Part shown: piece by piece, positions 5,806 to 14,226 of the stretch
Layout: every line of letters starts with the position of its first letter
How positions within the stretch are numbered: the stretch's first letter is position 1
NCBI GenBank assembly: GCA_964439135.1
Contig: CAYTNN010000038.1
Coordinates: forward strand, 1 to 26,991
Reading direction: 5' to 3'
DNA from: JAFGPJ01 sp964439135
GTDB lineage: Bacteria > Planctomycetota > Phycisphaerae > Sedimentisphaerales > Anaerobacaceae
Length of the DNA stretch: 26,991 nucleotides
The notes under the pieces: model-generated
What the model saw: the letters and a program-made list of their open reading frames with translations, nothing else
The model's database searches: none
What the model was told of the DNA's origin: nothing
Program-made: the position numbers and the translations under genes

Positions 5806-6774
5806 ATGTTAGCAGCATTACCGACAGGATCTGTTTTAACAATCATTCTTGTAGGAATACTTCTCTTCGCGTTGATCATTTTCTTCAAGACCATAAGGAT
5901 AGTGCCGCAGAAACAGGCATACATCGTCGAACGGCTCGGCAAGTATTCGAAAACGCTTGAGGCGGGATTCCACATACTAACACCGTTTTTTGACAGGGTT
6001 TCGTATAAACACACGTTAAAAGAGCAGGCTGTGGACGTTGCGCCACAACAGTGTATTACGAAGGACAATATTGCAGTCGAAGTTGACGGCATCCTGTATA
6101 TGCAGGTTGTCGATCCCAAGAAAGCCTCGTATGGAATAAACAACTATCAGTTCGCATCCGCGCAATTGGCCCAGACGACCATGAGAAGTGTAATGGGTAA
6201 GCTCGAGCTGGACAAGACTTTCGAGGAAAGAGAGACGGTAAATAGCGCGATTGTTGATGCCGTGGATAAGGCCTCAGACCCGTGGGGAGTTAAGGTAACG
6301 CGATATGAGGTAAAGAATATCCTGCCGCCCCAGAGCATTAAAGACGCGATGGAAAAGCAAATGAGGGCTACGCGGGAAAAGCGAGCAACTATTGCTGAGT
6401 CGGAAGGTGACAGGCAGGCAAAGATCAACCGAGCCGAAGGCGAAAAACAACAGGCGATTGCCCAGTCCGAGGGCGAAAAGCAGAAACGGATAAACGAGGC
6501 CGAAGGCCGGGCCATCGAAATTCTGAAAGTTGCCGAGGCAACGGCAAACGGGATCAGGGAGATTGCCTCTGCGATAAATGAAAAAGGCGGAATCAACGCA
6601 GTAAACCTGCGTATCGCGGAACAATATCTGAACGAGTTCGGGAAACTCGCAAAGACCAACAACTCGATTATAATTCCTTCGGACCTTTCCGACATAGCAG
6701 GCATGATTAAGGCCGCATCGTCAGTGATAAAAAGCGGGACAGTCGCTGAGGGCCAGACGGAAATTGGCGGATAG
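5806..6774 (+). CDS. SPFH/band-7 protein (stomatin/paraslipin-like, QmcA type)
   Basis: A 322-residue protein. One N-terminal membrane helix (about residues 6-26) is followed by the band-7 domain: RIVPQKQAYIVERLGKYSKT, LKEQAVDVAPQQCITKDNI, and SDPWGVKVTRYEVKNI at about 155-172. A helical stretch rich in AEGEKQ-type repeats (about 190-245) would form the long coiled coil through which these proteins build ring or cage oligomers. AAAGGAG precedes ATG 5806. Pairing with the NfeD gene just upstream is typical of the family. Likely role: membrane microdomain scaffold, possibly controlling membrane proteases. Confidence 0.92.
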   Translation: MLAALPTGSVLTIILVGILLFALIIFFKTIRIVPQKQAYIVERLGKYSKTLEAGFHILTPFFDRVSYKHTLKEQAVDVAPQQCITKDNIAVEVDGILYMQVVDPKKASYGINNYQFASAQLAQTTMRSVMGKLELDKTFEERETVNSAIVDAVDKASDPWGVKVTRYEVKNILPPQSIKDAMEKQMRATREKRATIAESEGDRQAKINRAEGEKQQAIAQSEGEKQKRINEAEGRAIEILKVAEATANGIREIASAINEKGGINAVNLRIAEQYLNEFGKLAKTNNSIIIPSDLSDIAGMIKAASSVIKSGTVAEGQTEIGG

Positions 6775-6847
6775 ATGGGATAGAGTAATTGAGCGGCAAA
6801 AGAAGTAACTTGTTCTTCTGAGTTTTGTAAGCAAGTAATGGAATTGG

Positions 6848-7546
6848 ATGACAATGCAGAATGCCCTGTTTCTTCACGAAGAGATATTGTTGCTGGCCTT
6901 GCGGGATGAGGAAGGTACTATTGCTTCCGGGGGGACAATGTATCAATACGCAATCGGGGCGGCAATACTGGCCGAGCTGTTATTGAGCAAGCGTATCGAG
7001 GTTGAGCAGTCCGGCAAGAGAAAGCTGGTCAACCTTATCAACCAGAGTCCTCTCGGTGAGCCGTTGATTGACGAATGCCTTGAAAAAGTCATCAGCGCGA
7101 AAAGACGCGCCGTGCTACAGACGTGGGTATCGCGGTTTGCCGGCGTAAAGAACCTCAAACATCGCGTGGCCCGGCAACTGTGCAGACGCGGCATCCTTCG
7201 GGCCGACGAAGACAAGGTTTTGCTGATATTCACCCGAAAAATCTACCCGGAAGTTAATCCCGGGCCGGAAAGGGAATTGATTGAACGGCTGAGATACGCC
7301 ATCTTCACCGACGCCGGCGATATTGATCCCCGTACCGTTGTCCTCCTGTCATTGGCCAACAGTACGGGTCTTCTGAAAGTAGTCTTCGATAAAAAGAAGC
7401 TGAAAAGCCGGAAAGCCCGTATCAAGCAAATCGTTAACGGCGAGATAACGGGAAAGGCCGCGACTGAAGCCATCCAGGCCATGCAGGCGGCTTTTATGGT
7501 GGCCTGTATCATGCAGACCTATATGGCCACAACGGTTAGGCGTTAA
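6848..7546 (+). CDS. GOLPH3/GPP34 family protein
   Basis: A 232-residue protein matching the GOLPH3 (VPS74/GPP34) family along its length: LFLHEEILLLALRDEEGTI at the start, YAIGAAILAELLLSKRI, and DPRTVVLLSLANSTGLLKVVF in the second half. In eukaryotes the family binds phosphatidylinositol 4-phosphate and retains glycosyltransferases at the Golgi. Bacterial members are known, chiefly in Actinobacteria, and their role is not established. A second ATG at 6854 could also be the start; neither has a strong ribosome binding site. It lies 73 bp after the SPFH gene and 17 bp before a small membrane protein, which suggests peripheral membrane work. That is inference from context. Confidence 0.82.
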   Translation: MTMQNALFLHEEILLLALRDEEGTIASGGTMYQYAIGAAILAELLLSKRIEVEQSGKRKLVNLINQSPLGEPLIDECLEKVISAKRRAVLQTWVSRFAGVKNLKHRVARQLCRRGILRADEDKVLLIFTRKIYPEVNPGPERELIERLRYAIFTDAGDIDPRTVVLLSLANSTGLLKVVFDKKKLKSRKARIKQIVNGEITGKAATEAIQAMQAAFMVACIMQTYMATTVRR

Positions 7547-7563
7547 ACATCGTGTGAAACTAT

Positions 7564-8001
7564 ATGGATATGGTGGTTGTTTACAAGGCTAATCCAGAAT
7601 CGCTGCAGACCGTGCTCGGAATTCTACGGAAGGAAGGATTCAATCCTGCAACGATGGAGAATCCCAGTTCGGCCCCGGTTCGAAGCGGAGCAACCTATTT
7701 AATCAGTGTTACGGTACCGAGGGAGGAGGCCTTAGGAGCCAAATCGGTTCTGAGTAAATGGGATGAGGCTCGAAAGTCGGAAATCGAACAAACAACAGGA
7801 AAACTCGCCGGACCATTGCTGTTCTCGGTAATGTTTGTTGCAGTGCTTGCCGTTATTTTTCTTTTTATGGGAATTCTTTTGGATGCTGCGCCTTTACTTT
7901 TTGTAATCTGGCTTGTAGTCTTTGCATTACTGGCTAAAGTGGCAAGTAGCACGAAACCAGAGAGCAAAAACAGCAAGTCACGGATAAGACTGCGAAGGTA
8001 A
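7564..8001 (+). CDS. DUF2007-like small membrane protein
   Basis: A 145-residue protein. Residues 1-72 resemble the DUF2007 putative signal-transducing domain, a small alpha/beta fold with a start like VVVYKANPESLQTVLGILRKEGF and a later strand TYLISVTVPREEA. Two hydrophobic helices follow at about 81-106 and 109-127, and then a basic tail (SKSRIRLRR). It stands 17 bp after the GOLPH3-like gene and six bases before the radical SAM gene. DUF2007 has no known biochemical activity, and the match here is by pattern only. ATG 7564 is chosen by frame; a second ATG occurs at 7570. Confidence 0.55.
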   Translation: MDMVVVYKANPESLQTVLGILRKEGFNPATMENPSSAPVRSGATYLISVTVPREEALGAKSVLSKWDEARKSEIEQTTGKLAGPLLFSVMFVAVLAVIFLFMGILLDAAPLLFVIWLVVFALLAKVASSTKPESKNSKSRIRLRR

Positions 8002-8006
8002 AGAAA

Positions 8007-9146
8007 ATGGTCGGTATCATATCGAGACCCGGTACACAGGAGAAACTGGAGATACTCAGTGCCGATGCTCAATACGACCTTGCCTGCGCGTGCGGCACGA
8101 GTAAGGACGAACACCGCCGGCGAAATGCCGAAGGCAAATGGATATATCCGGTCACACTTCCAAGCGGGGGCAGGAGCATACTTTTCAAGACACTGGCCTC
8201 AAATGTGTGCACGAACGACTGTAAGTACTGCCCGCTCAGAGAGCAAATGGACGTTCGCAGGGTCAGTTTGTCGCCGGAAGAGACGGTGAAGGTGTTTCTG
8301 GATTATTACAACCAGCGAAAAGTTTTCGGGCTTTTTCTCAGTTCGGGCGTTCTGGGCTCACCCGATATGACCATGGATAGACTTAACAGCGTAGCGCGAT
8401 TGCTGCGAAGAAGGCACAGTTTCAGGGGCTATATTCACCTGAAAATTATTCCCGGGGCGAGCGATGCGGCGGTGGAAGAGGCAGTTTCATTAGCCAGCGC
8501 CGTATCTCTGAATATCGAGACGCCGGGCGAAAAAAATCTGGCTAAACTATCGCAGAAGAAAAAGTATATCCGGGATATCATCGAGCCGATTAAGCTCATC
8601 AGCAGGCTGACCGGACGAGGCTCGCGATACGAAAGGGTCAAGCAGACAACACAGTTCATCGTGGGAGCCGCCGGCGAGCAAGATGCACAAATCGTCAAAT
8701 ACATGTCCGGGCTGTACGAGCGATTAAAAATGCACCGGGTATATTTCAGTGCCTATCAGCGGGGCTTGGGGGATTCATCTATCGCCGGCGAGCAAGTTGG
8801 GCCGGAAAGCAAGGCGGATATTCTTATGCGGGAGCATCGGCTGTATCAGGTGGATTTTCTGCTTCGTAAATACGCCTTTACGGAACCGGACATTATCTTC
8901 GAGAATGATGGAAATCTATCCTTAGCAACGGACCCCAAAAATGCCTGGGCAATCAGGAATCCTGGTTATTTCCCAATAAACATCAATAAAGCGTCGAAGT
9001 TTTCACTTCTCAGAGTGCCCGGGCTCGGACTGGTAACAGTAAAGCGGATTCTTCAGCAGCGAAAACAAGGCCGTATCAGGACTATCGAGAATCTGGGAAA
9101 AGCAGGAGTCAGGCTGGAAAAAGCAAAAAAATATCTGACTTTCTAA
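8007..9146 (+). CDS. Radical SAM protein with helix-hairpin-helix tail (putative DNA modification/repair type)
   Basis: A 379-residue protein. The radical SAM cluster motif is NVCTNDCKYC, with C68, C72 and C75 as 4Fe-4S ligands. The N-terminus (KLEILSADAQYDLACACGTS) and the later YFSAYQRG and FPININKAS segments match the family annotated as putative DNA modification/repair radical SAM protein (TIGR03916 type). Residues about 325-355 form a helix-hairpin-helix: INKASKFSLLRVPGLGLVTV, which supports DNA binding. In many genomes this enzyme is next to a small TIGR03915-type partner; no such gene is seen here. The ATG at 8007 overlaps a GAAGGTAAAG-type ribosome binding site within the end of the preceding gene. 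The substrate is unknown. Confidence 0.85.
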   Translation: MVGIISRPGTQEKLEILSADAQYDLACACGTSKDEHRRRNAEGKWIYPVTLPSGGRSILFKTLASNVCTNDCKYCPLREQMDVRRVSLSPEETVKVFLDYYNQRKVFGLFLSSGVLGSPDMTMDRLNSVARLLRRRHSFRGYIHLKIIPGASDAAVEEAVSLASAVSLNIETPGEKNLAKLSQKKKYIRDIIEPIKLISRLTGRGSRYERVKQTTQFIVGAAGEQDAQIVKYMSGLYERLKMHRVYFSAYQRGLGDSSIAGEQVGPESKADILMREHRLYQVDFLLRKYAFTEPDIIFENDGNLSLATDPKNAWAIRNPGYFPININKASKFSLLRVPGLGLVTVKRILQQRKQGRIRTIENLGKAGVRLEKAKKYLTF

Positions 9147-9248
9147 GAATTATCATTGTAGTGCCCAGGCAAGGATATATAATCCTCTGGCTAAACGTAA
9201 ATAAGGCCAATTTTATAATCGTGTAATGGTAATGCAATGGAGATGTAG

Positions 9249-9800
9249 ATGAGTAATCTCGTACCCACCAAAGTATTCCTCACCAAGGGGCTTGGCCGGC
9301 ATAAGTACCAACTGAAGTCCTTCGAGGAAGCTCTCAGAAAAGCGGGCGTGGCCCAACAGAATCTGGTTCAGGTTTCGTCGATTCTACCGCCGAAATGCAA
9401 GATGATCAGTAGAGAAAACGGGCTGAAACAACTGACTCCCGGCGAGATATGCTATTGTGTTATGGCCCGATCCGACACAAACGAGCACGGCAGAATAGTG
9501 GTATCCTCAATAGGCGTTGCTGTTCCACGAGATCGCAACCAGTGGGGATACCTCAGTGAGGTTCACGGCCATGGAATGAATCAGCAGACCGCGGCGGATA
9601 TGGCTGAAGACCTGGCGGCCGGGATGCTGGGAACAACACTCGGGCTGGAGGTCGATCCGAACAAGGCATGGTCGGAAAAAGAGCAGGTCTACAAATCCAG
9701 CGGTCTAATAATTAGAACCAAAAACATCACCCAGACGGCTCGCGGTCAAGAGGATCTGTGGACCACAACTGTAGCGATTGCCGTGTTTCTGTTCGATTAG
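9249..9800 (+). CDS. pdaD: Pyruvoyl-dependent arginine decarboxylase
   Basis: A 183-residue proenzyme matching the archaeal-type pyruvoyl arginine decarboxylase in length and motifs. The self-cleavage site is LVQVSSILPP: cleavage between S43 and S44 would turn S44 into the pyruvoyl cofactor. Other family blocks are PTKVFLTKGLGRH at the start, VSSIGVAVPRD, GYLSEVHGHGM and AEDLAAGMLG. It converts arginine to agmatine. The next gene is an agmatinase, which makes the pathway assignment strong. GGAG lies six bases before ATG 9249. A 102-bp gap separates it from the radical SAM gene, so it may begin a new transcript with the two genes that follow. Confidence 0.93.
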   Translation: MSNLVPTKVFLTKGLGRHKYQLKSFEEALRKAGVAQQNLVQVSSILPPKCKMISRENGLKQLTPGEICYCVMARSDTNEHGRIVVSSIGVAVPRDRNQWGYLSEVHGHGMNQQTAADMAEDLAAGMLGTTLGLEVDPNKAWSEKEQVYKSSGLIIRTKNITQTARGQEDLWTTTVAIAVFLFD

Positions 9801-9846
9801 GGATGTCTATACGATTAAACTGATAGTTTGTGAATAGGCGTCTGAT

Positions 9847-10713
9847 ATGGGACAAACAGCACATTTCGGAGACTTGCCCGAAGAATACTCCGCCCTTGAG
9901 AACGCAAGGGTGGTAGTAATCCCCGTCCCTTTTGACCGTACAAGCACATGGCTAAAAGGCGCGGAAAAGGGACCGGCGGCCATTATTGAAGCGTCCGCCC
10001 ACATGGAGCTTTATGATATCGAGACCGATTCGGAGGTCTATAAAAAGGGCATATTCACGGCTGAGCCTGTAGATGGGCAAGAGCTTCCCAAAGACATGGT
10101 CGAGATGGTCGCAGAGCAGGTTCGGCAGTATCTCCAGGACAATAAATTCGTTGTGGTTTTGGGAGGCGAACACTCTGTCAGTATCGGTTCGGCAAGAGCC
10201 CACGTCGCAAATAATGCCGACATTACCGTCCTGCAACTCGACGCTCATTCCGATCTGAGGGACGAGTACGAAGGCTCCAAATATAATCACGCATGTGCAA
10301 TGGCAAGGATTTCGGAACTCTGCCCGATCGTTCAGGTCGGCATAAGAAGCATGGACTCGTCCGAGAAGGAAGCTCTTGATAAGAGTCGTGTAATATTTGC
10401 CAGGGAAATTTCCACGAACAAAAATTGGATCGAAAAGGTATTGTCAAAATTGTCTCAAAACGTGTACGTCACAATCGATCTTGATGTTTTTGATCCGTCG
10501 ATTATGCCCTCGACGGGAACTCCGGAGCCCGGAGGCTTATTGTGGTATGACGTGCTGGGATTGATGAGAACCGTTTTCGAAAACAGAAATGTCGTAGGAT
10601 TCGATATTGTTGAACTGTGCCCGGATGAGAGGAATAAGGCTCCGGATTTTTTAGCGGCGAAACTTATTTATAAATTGTTAAGCTACAAACTGGGTTCCCA
10701 TATTGCGATCTGA
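9847..10713 (+). CDS. speB: Agmatinase (ureohydrolase family)
   Basis: A 288-residue ureohydrolase. The two-manganese centre motifs are all present: GGEHS (106-110, H109), DAHSDLRD (132-139) and TIDLDVFDPSIMPSTGTPEP (209-228, with D211 and D213). Length and the start VVVIPVPFDRTSTWLKGAEKG fit the short bacterial/archaeal agmatinases. It would hydrolyse agmatine to putrescine and urea. Arginase or guanidinobutyrase activity cannot be excluded from sequence alone, but the arginine decarboxylase gene 46 bp upstream favours agmatine. The start ATG 9847 has only a weak ribosome binding site. The gene ends just before the deoxyhypusine-synthase-like gene. Confidence 0.92.
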   Translation: MGQTAHFGDLPEEYSALENARVVVIPVPFDRTSTWLKGAEKGPAAIIEASAHMELYDIETDSEVYKKGIFTAEPVDGQELPKDMVEMVAEQVRQYLQDNKFVVVLGGEHSVSIGSARAHVANNADITVLQLDAHSDLRDEYEGSKYNHACAMARISELCPIVQVGIRSMDSSEKEALDKSRVIFAREISTNKNWIEKVLSKLSQNVYVTIDLDVFDPSIMPSTGTPEPGGLLWYDVLGLMRTVFENRNVVGFDIVELCPDERNKAPDFLAAKLIYKLLSYKLGSHIAI

Positions 10714-10744
10714 TTGCAAAATGGAGTCCCCTTCAGAGGTTAAG

Positions 10745-11761
10745 ATGGAAAAGAAAGATTTACTAAAAGAGCCGGTAAGGCATATCGACATAAAATCGTT
10801 CGACGCCGGCAAGATTATCGAAGCGATGAAGGACATGTCCTTCACGGCGAGAGACACAGCCAAAGCCGCGGAGATTCTCAAAACCATGATCAATGACCCG
10901 GAGTGCACGATCATGCTGTGTCTGGCGGGGAGCACGAGCGCCGCCGGGTGTATGCAAATCTATGTCGATATGGTTAAGTGCAACATGGTCGATGCTATCG
11001 TCGCCACCGGGGCTTCGATTGTCGATATGGACTTTTTCGAGGCCCTTGGCTTCAGGCATTACAAGGCTACCCAGACTGTCGATGACGGGAAATTGCGAGA
11101 CCTCCACATCGACAGGATCTATGATACGTTCATCGACGAAGACCAATTGCAGATTTGTGACAAAACCATCACAGAGATTGCGAATTCCCTGCCGCCAAGG
11201 CCTTATTCGTCGAGGGAATTCATCAGGGAAATGGGCCGTTACCTCATCGACAACGCCAAGAAGAAGGATTCTCTCGTTCAGGCGGCATACGAGAATCATG
11301 TGCCTATATTCTGCCCTGCTTTTTCGGATTCGAGCGCGGGCCTGGGTCTCGTAAAGCATCAGAAGGAAAATGAAGAGGACCACGTCAGCATAGATTCGGT
11401 CAAGGATTTTCGAGAACTGACAGAGATCAAGATGAGGTCGCCGGTCTCGGGCCTGTTTATAATCGGAGGAGGAGTTCCGAAAAACTTTGCCCAGGATACG
11501 GTGATTTGCGCCGAGGTTCTCGGAGAAACCGCGGAGATGCATAAATATGCCGTACAAATTACTGTTGCCGACCAGCGGGATGGTGCGCTCTCAGGCTCGA
11601 CCCTGCAGGAAGCACGCTCCTGGGGCAAAGTGGAAACGGGACACGAACAGATGGTCTATGCGGAAGCCGGCAGTGTTCTGCCCCTTATCGTCAGCGATGC
11701 ATACCACCAGCAAGGCTGGGAGAGCAGAATCCAGCGCCAGTGGGCTAAGATCTTCGAATAA
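10745..11761 (+). CDS. Deoxyhypusine-synthase-like enzyme (probable homospermidine-type synthase)
   Basis: About 338 residues from ATG 10745, chosen for AGAGG at 10735-10739. In-frame starts at 10721 and TTG 10703 lack a ribosome binding site, and the latter overlaps speB. The protein matches the deoxyhypusine synthase family: LCLAGSTSAAG, ATGASIVD, FSDSSAGLGL, FIIGGGVPKNF (NAD site) and EARSWGKV, where the Lys at about residue 295 is the family's enzyme-intermediate lysine. In eukaryotes and archaea the enzyme moves an aminobutyl group from spermidine to a lysine of (e/a)IF5A. Bacteria lack that target, and bacterial homologues are thought to act on free polyamines. Adjacent arginine decarboxylase and agmatinase genes support a polyamine product such as homospermidine. 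Confidence 0.88.
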   Translation: MEKKDLLKEPVRHIDIKSFDAGKIIEAMKDMSFTARDTAKAAEILKTMINDPECTIMLCLAGSTSAAGCMQIYVDMVKCNMVDAIVATGASIVDMDFFEALGFRHYKATQTVDDGKLRDLHIDRIYDTFIDEDQLQICDKTITEIANSLPPRPYSSREFIREMGRYLIDNAKKKDSLVQAAYENHVPIFCPAFSDSSAGLGLVKHQKENEEDHVSIDSVKDFRELTEIKMRSPVSGLFIIGGGVPKNFAQDTVICAEVLGETAEMHKYAVQITVADQRDGALSGSTLQEARSWGKVETGHEQMVYAEAGSVLPLIVSDAYHQQGWESRIQRQWAKIFE

Positions 11762-11794
11762 TAATTTACAACAAAAGGTAAAAGGAGCGCGAAG

Positions 11795-12343
11795 ATGGCA
11801 AGAAGTGTGCCCATACGTAGATTTCTCGTTGTTTTGATTTGTTCGTTTATCCTCATGGGTTGCCGGGACAAGAATGATCAGCAAGCGAGCGACGAAGCTG
11901 CCGAAGCAACAACGTCATTGTCCAAAATCAGAGTTGATTTGACCAGGGCAAAAAGGAATCTGGCCGATTCAAAAGAAGAGCTGCAGGCGGTCAAGGATAC
12001 CCGGGACGAGCTTGATAAGCAGGTAGCACAAATTACTGCCGAGCGGGATATTGCAGTAAAAACAGCCATGGCGGCAGAACAACAAATCAAAGAGCTGAGA
12101 GCCCAGGTTAGTGAGATGCCCGAGACTCTCAGCTTGCTCGAAAACGAATTAAAGGAACAAAATACGCTTATCGAGAACCAGCGAATCACCATTGCCGAAC
12201 AGCAGTCGGCCATGGCCGAGCAACAGGCAATCATCACTGAGCAGGAAACGACAATTGCCGCATTGGAGAAGATTATACAGGAGCAAATGGAACAGCCGCA
12301 AGAGGAGATTCCCGAGCCGGAGCCGGAAGTTGAGGGACAGTAG
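11795..12343 (+). CDS. Coiled-coil lipoprotein
   Basis: A 182-residue protein. A basic start and hydrophobic core lead to a lipobox, LMGC (Cys 23), so it is probably a lipid-anchored envelope protein. Residues about 40-165 are almost continuously heptad-like, with an internally repetitive part built on AEQQSAMAEQQAIITEQ. The tail is rich in Pro and Glu (EEIPEPEPEVEGQ). AAAGGAG lies directly upstream of ATG 11795. It follows the polyamine genes by 33 bp, but nothing in its sequence links it to polyamines. No specific family was recognised; it may be a structural or periplasm-spanning protein. Confidence 0.75.
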   Translation: MARSVPIRRFLVVLICSFILMGCRDKNDQQASDEAAEATTSLSKIRVDLTRAKRNLADSKEELQAVKDTRDELDKQVAQITAERDIAVKTAMAAEQQIKELRAQVSEMPETLSLLENELKEQNTLIENQRITIAEQQSAMAEQQAIITEQETTIAALEKIIQEQMEQPQEEIPEPEPEVEGQ

Positions 12344-12450
12344 TAGCTCCGCCCGGCAATATCGTCATATGGCGGCTGTGTTTGAGGACTTGCGACTTTA
12401 AAGTTCATACTTAAAAATACAAGAACAGCGAAAGCTAAAGGTTAAAACAA

Positions 12451-13056
12451 ATGTGGGCTTTTAAAAAGTGTGCCGTCGTTGTAGCTCATCCGGACGATGA
12501 AACGCTCTGGGCCGGCGGCACCATACTGATGCATCCGGAATGCGAATGGACGGTGGTAACGCTGTGCAGGAAGAGCGACCCTGACCGGGCTCCAAAGTTC
12601 TTCCGGGCGATTGAGAAATTAAACGCCACGGGAGCAATGGGCAATCTTGACGACGGTCCCGAACAACGCCCGCTTACAAGCCGCCAGGTGCAGCATGAGA
12701 TACTCCAGAACCTGCCTTCGAATAGATTTGACCTTATTATCACTCACGGGCTTAATGGAGAGTACACACGCCATTTGAGGCATGAGGAAACGGCTCAGGC
12801 GGTGATGGCATTATGGAAAAGCGACAGATTATCCGCAGGACAAATATGGAGATTCGCCTATGGAGACGATGATCGAAAGCACCTTCCTCGTGCCATTGAA
12901 GATGCTGACATGCATATAAGGCTGCCAGAAGAGATATGGCAAAGAAAATATGATATTATCACAAACATCTACGGCCTCAGCCCGGACAGCTTCGAGGCAA
13001 GGACTACGCCGCGCGAGGAAGCTTTTTGGTGTTTTAAATCGTCACAACAGCGTTAA
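12451..13056 (+). CDS. PIG-L/LmbE family deacetylase
   Basis: A 201-residue protein of the PIG-L family of zinc-dependent N-acetylglucosamine-type deacetylases. The AHPDDE motif (residues 12-17) supplies the first zinc ligands and catalytic Asp. THGLNGEYTRHLRHEE (98-113) supplies the distal His ligand (H111) and a substrate-pocket His (H108). Relatives deacetylate GlcNAc-inositol, GlcNAc-malate, lipid-linked GlcNAc and other amino sugars. The next gene encodes a GT4 glycosyltransferase 26 bp away, so the natural guess is deacetylation of a sugar attached by that transferase. This layout recalls bacillithiol or mycothiol synthesis, but the thiol-adding ligase is not present in the window. Confidence 0.88.
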   Translation: MWAFKKCAVVVAHPDDETLWAGGTILMHPECEWTVVTLCRKSDPDRAPKFFRAIEKLNATGAMGNLDDGPEQRPLTSRQVQHEILQNLPSNRFDLIITHGLNGEYTRHLRHEETAQAVMALWKSDRLSAGQIWRFAYGDDDRKHLPRAIEDADMHIRLPEEIWQRKYDIITNIYGLSPDSFEARTTPREEAFWCFKSSQQR

Positions 13057-13082
13057 GATTTTTCTCAGAAAGGAGTTGAATC

Positions 13083-14225
13083 ATGAAAGTGCTCGTACTA
13101 TATGATTATCCCCCTTCGCCGGGCGGCCTTGCTACTCAGGGGCAACTGCTCCATAAAGGGCTTGAGGAAATGGGAGTTGAGGTTTTTTCCGTCAATTTCG
13201 AATCGGCCCAGGAGAAGGAATGGTATTACAGATGGTTTGAGCCGGATGTGGTTGTAGGGATTGGTTATTGGGGACATACTTCGCATCTGGTTTTACACCC
13301 CAAACGGTATGGGGTTACTCCAATCCCCTGGCTTGTCGCCGACGGCTATATGGCGAACTACCAGGAAATACTTGAGGATCTGCCACTCATTCTGGTGACT
13401 TCCAACTGGGTCAAGAAAGTCTATATGCGTGACGGCCTGAGCGGCAAAAACATCGAAGTGCTGCATGTAGGATGTGATACCGATTCGTTTATACGACGAG
13501 ACAAGAAAGATCCAAAAGTTTCGACTGTCCGTGAAGCTTTAGGGGTAGCTGATGACCAGATTATGGTTTTGACCGTTGGCGGAGACGCCGCCTCAAAAGG
13601 TGCCCAGGAGGTGTTGCAGGCACTGGCGATCAATGACCCGGAGGCTCCCGATTGGAAGTATGTCTGCAAGGTTTGGCCGCAGCCCCGCACCGAGCAACAG
13701 AATTTGGCAGATATGCAGCTTGCCACGCACCTGGGAATCGACAAAAACGTAGTATATACAACCAGCCGGATATCTCGTAACTTCATGCCGTATCTCCTGG
13801 CGGCCTGTGATATTTATGCCGCCCCTTCCCGCCTTGAAGGATTCGGGATGATACAGGTTGAAGCAAACGCCTGTGAAAAACCCGTTATAGGCATTAAAGC
13901 AATGGGCATGCTGGATACCATGGTACACGGTAAAACAGCTTTTCTTGCAGATGTGGCCCAGGAAATCAAGTTGAGAGAAACAATACTTGGTGACGAATCA
14001 GGATACGAAACCGGGCACAAATATGTATTCAGAAGGCCCCGTACAGTTGATTACAGGGCCAGTGTACATGATATTGCCAACTATCTGATGGACTTAATGA
14101 AAAACCCCGAATTGAGAGAACAGATGGGTAAGGAAGGCAGAAAACGGGTCGTTGAAAACTTTGACTATAGAGTCATCGCAAAGAAATTTGTTAATATCGT
14201 CTCGAAGAGACTTGGAATTTCATAA
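13083..14225 (+). CDS. GT4-family glycosyltransferase
   Basis: A 380-residue GT-B glycosyltransferase. The N-terminal domain opens with MKVLVLYDYPPSPGGLATQG. The C-terminal nucleotide-sugar domain has LTVGGDAASKGAQEVLQAL, then the E-x7-E signature of GT4 enzymes in RLEGFGMIQVEA (E252, E260), and the usual GMLDTMVHGKTAFL segment. AGAAAGGAG lies before ATG 13083. The donor and acceptor sugars cannot be read from sequence. Its stop codon touches the start of the next gene (TAATATG), so the PIG-L, GT4 and glycosidase-like genes look like one operon. It acts in the cytoplasm. Confidence 0.9.
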   Translation: MKVLVLYDYPPSPGGLATQGQLLHKGLEEMGVEVFSVNFESAQEKEWYYRWFEPDVVVGIGYWGHTSHLVLHPKRYGVTPIPWLVADGYMANYQEILEDLPLILVTSNWVKKVYMRDGLSGKNIEVLHVGCDTDSFIRRDKKDPKVSTVREALGVADDQIMVLTVGGDAASKGAQEVLQALAINDPEAPDWKYVCKVWPQPRTEQQNLADMQLATHLGIDKNVVYTTSRISRNFMPYLLAACDIYAAPSRLEGFGMIQVEANACEKPVIGIKAMGMLDTMVHGKTAFLADVAQEIKLRETILGDESGYETGHKYVFRRPRTVDYRASVHDIANYLMDLMKNPELREQMGKEGRKRVVENFDYRVIAKKFVNIVSKRLGIS

Positions 14226-14226
14226 T

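Noticed and set aside
12350..12380. CCGCC/GGCGG hairpin after the coiled-coil lipoprotein gene as a terminator.
   Set aside because: Only five pairs with a long loop and no T-run.
12451..14225. Calling the PIG-L and GT4 genes bacillithiol synthesis genes bshB and bshA.
   Set aside because: The GT4 N-terminus does not resemble BshA closely and no cysteine-adding ligase is nearby; the third gene is glycosidase-like.
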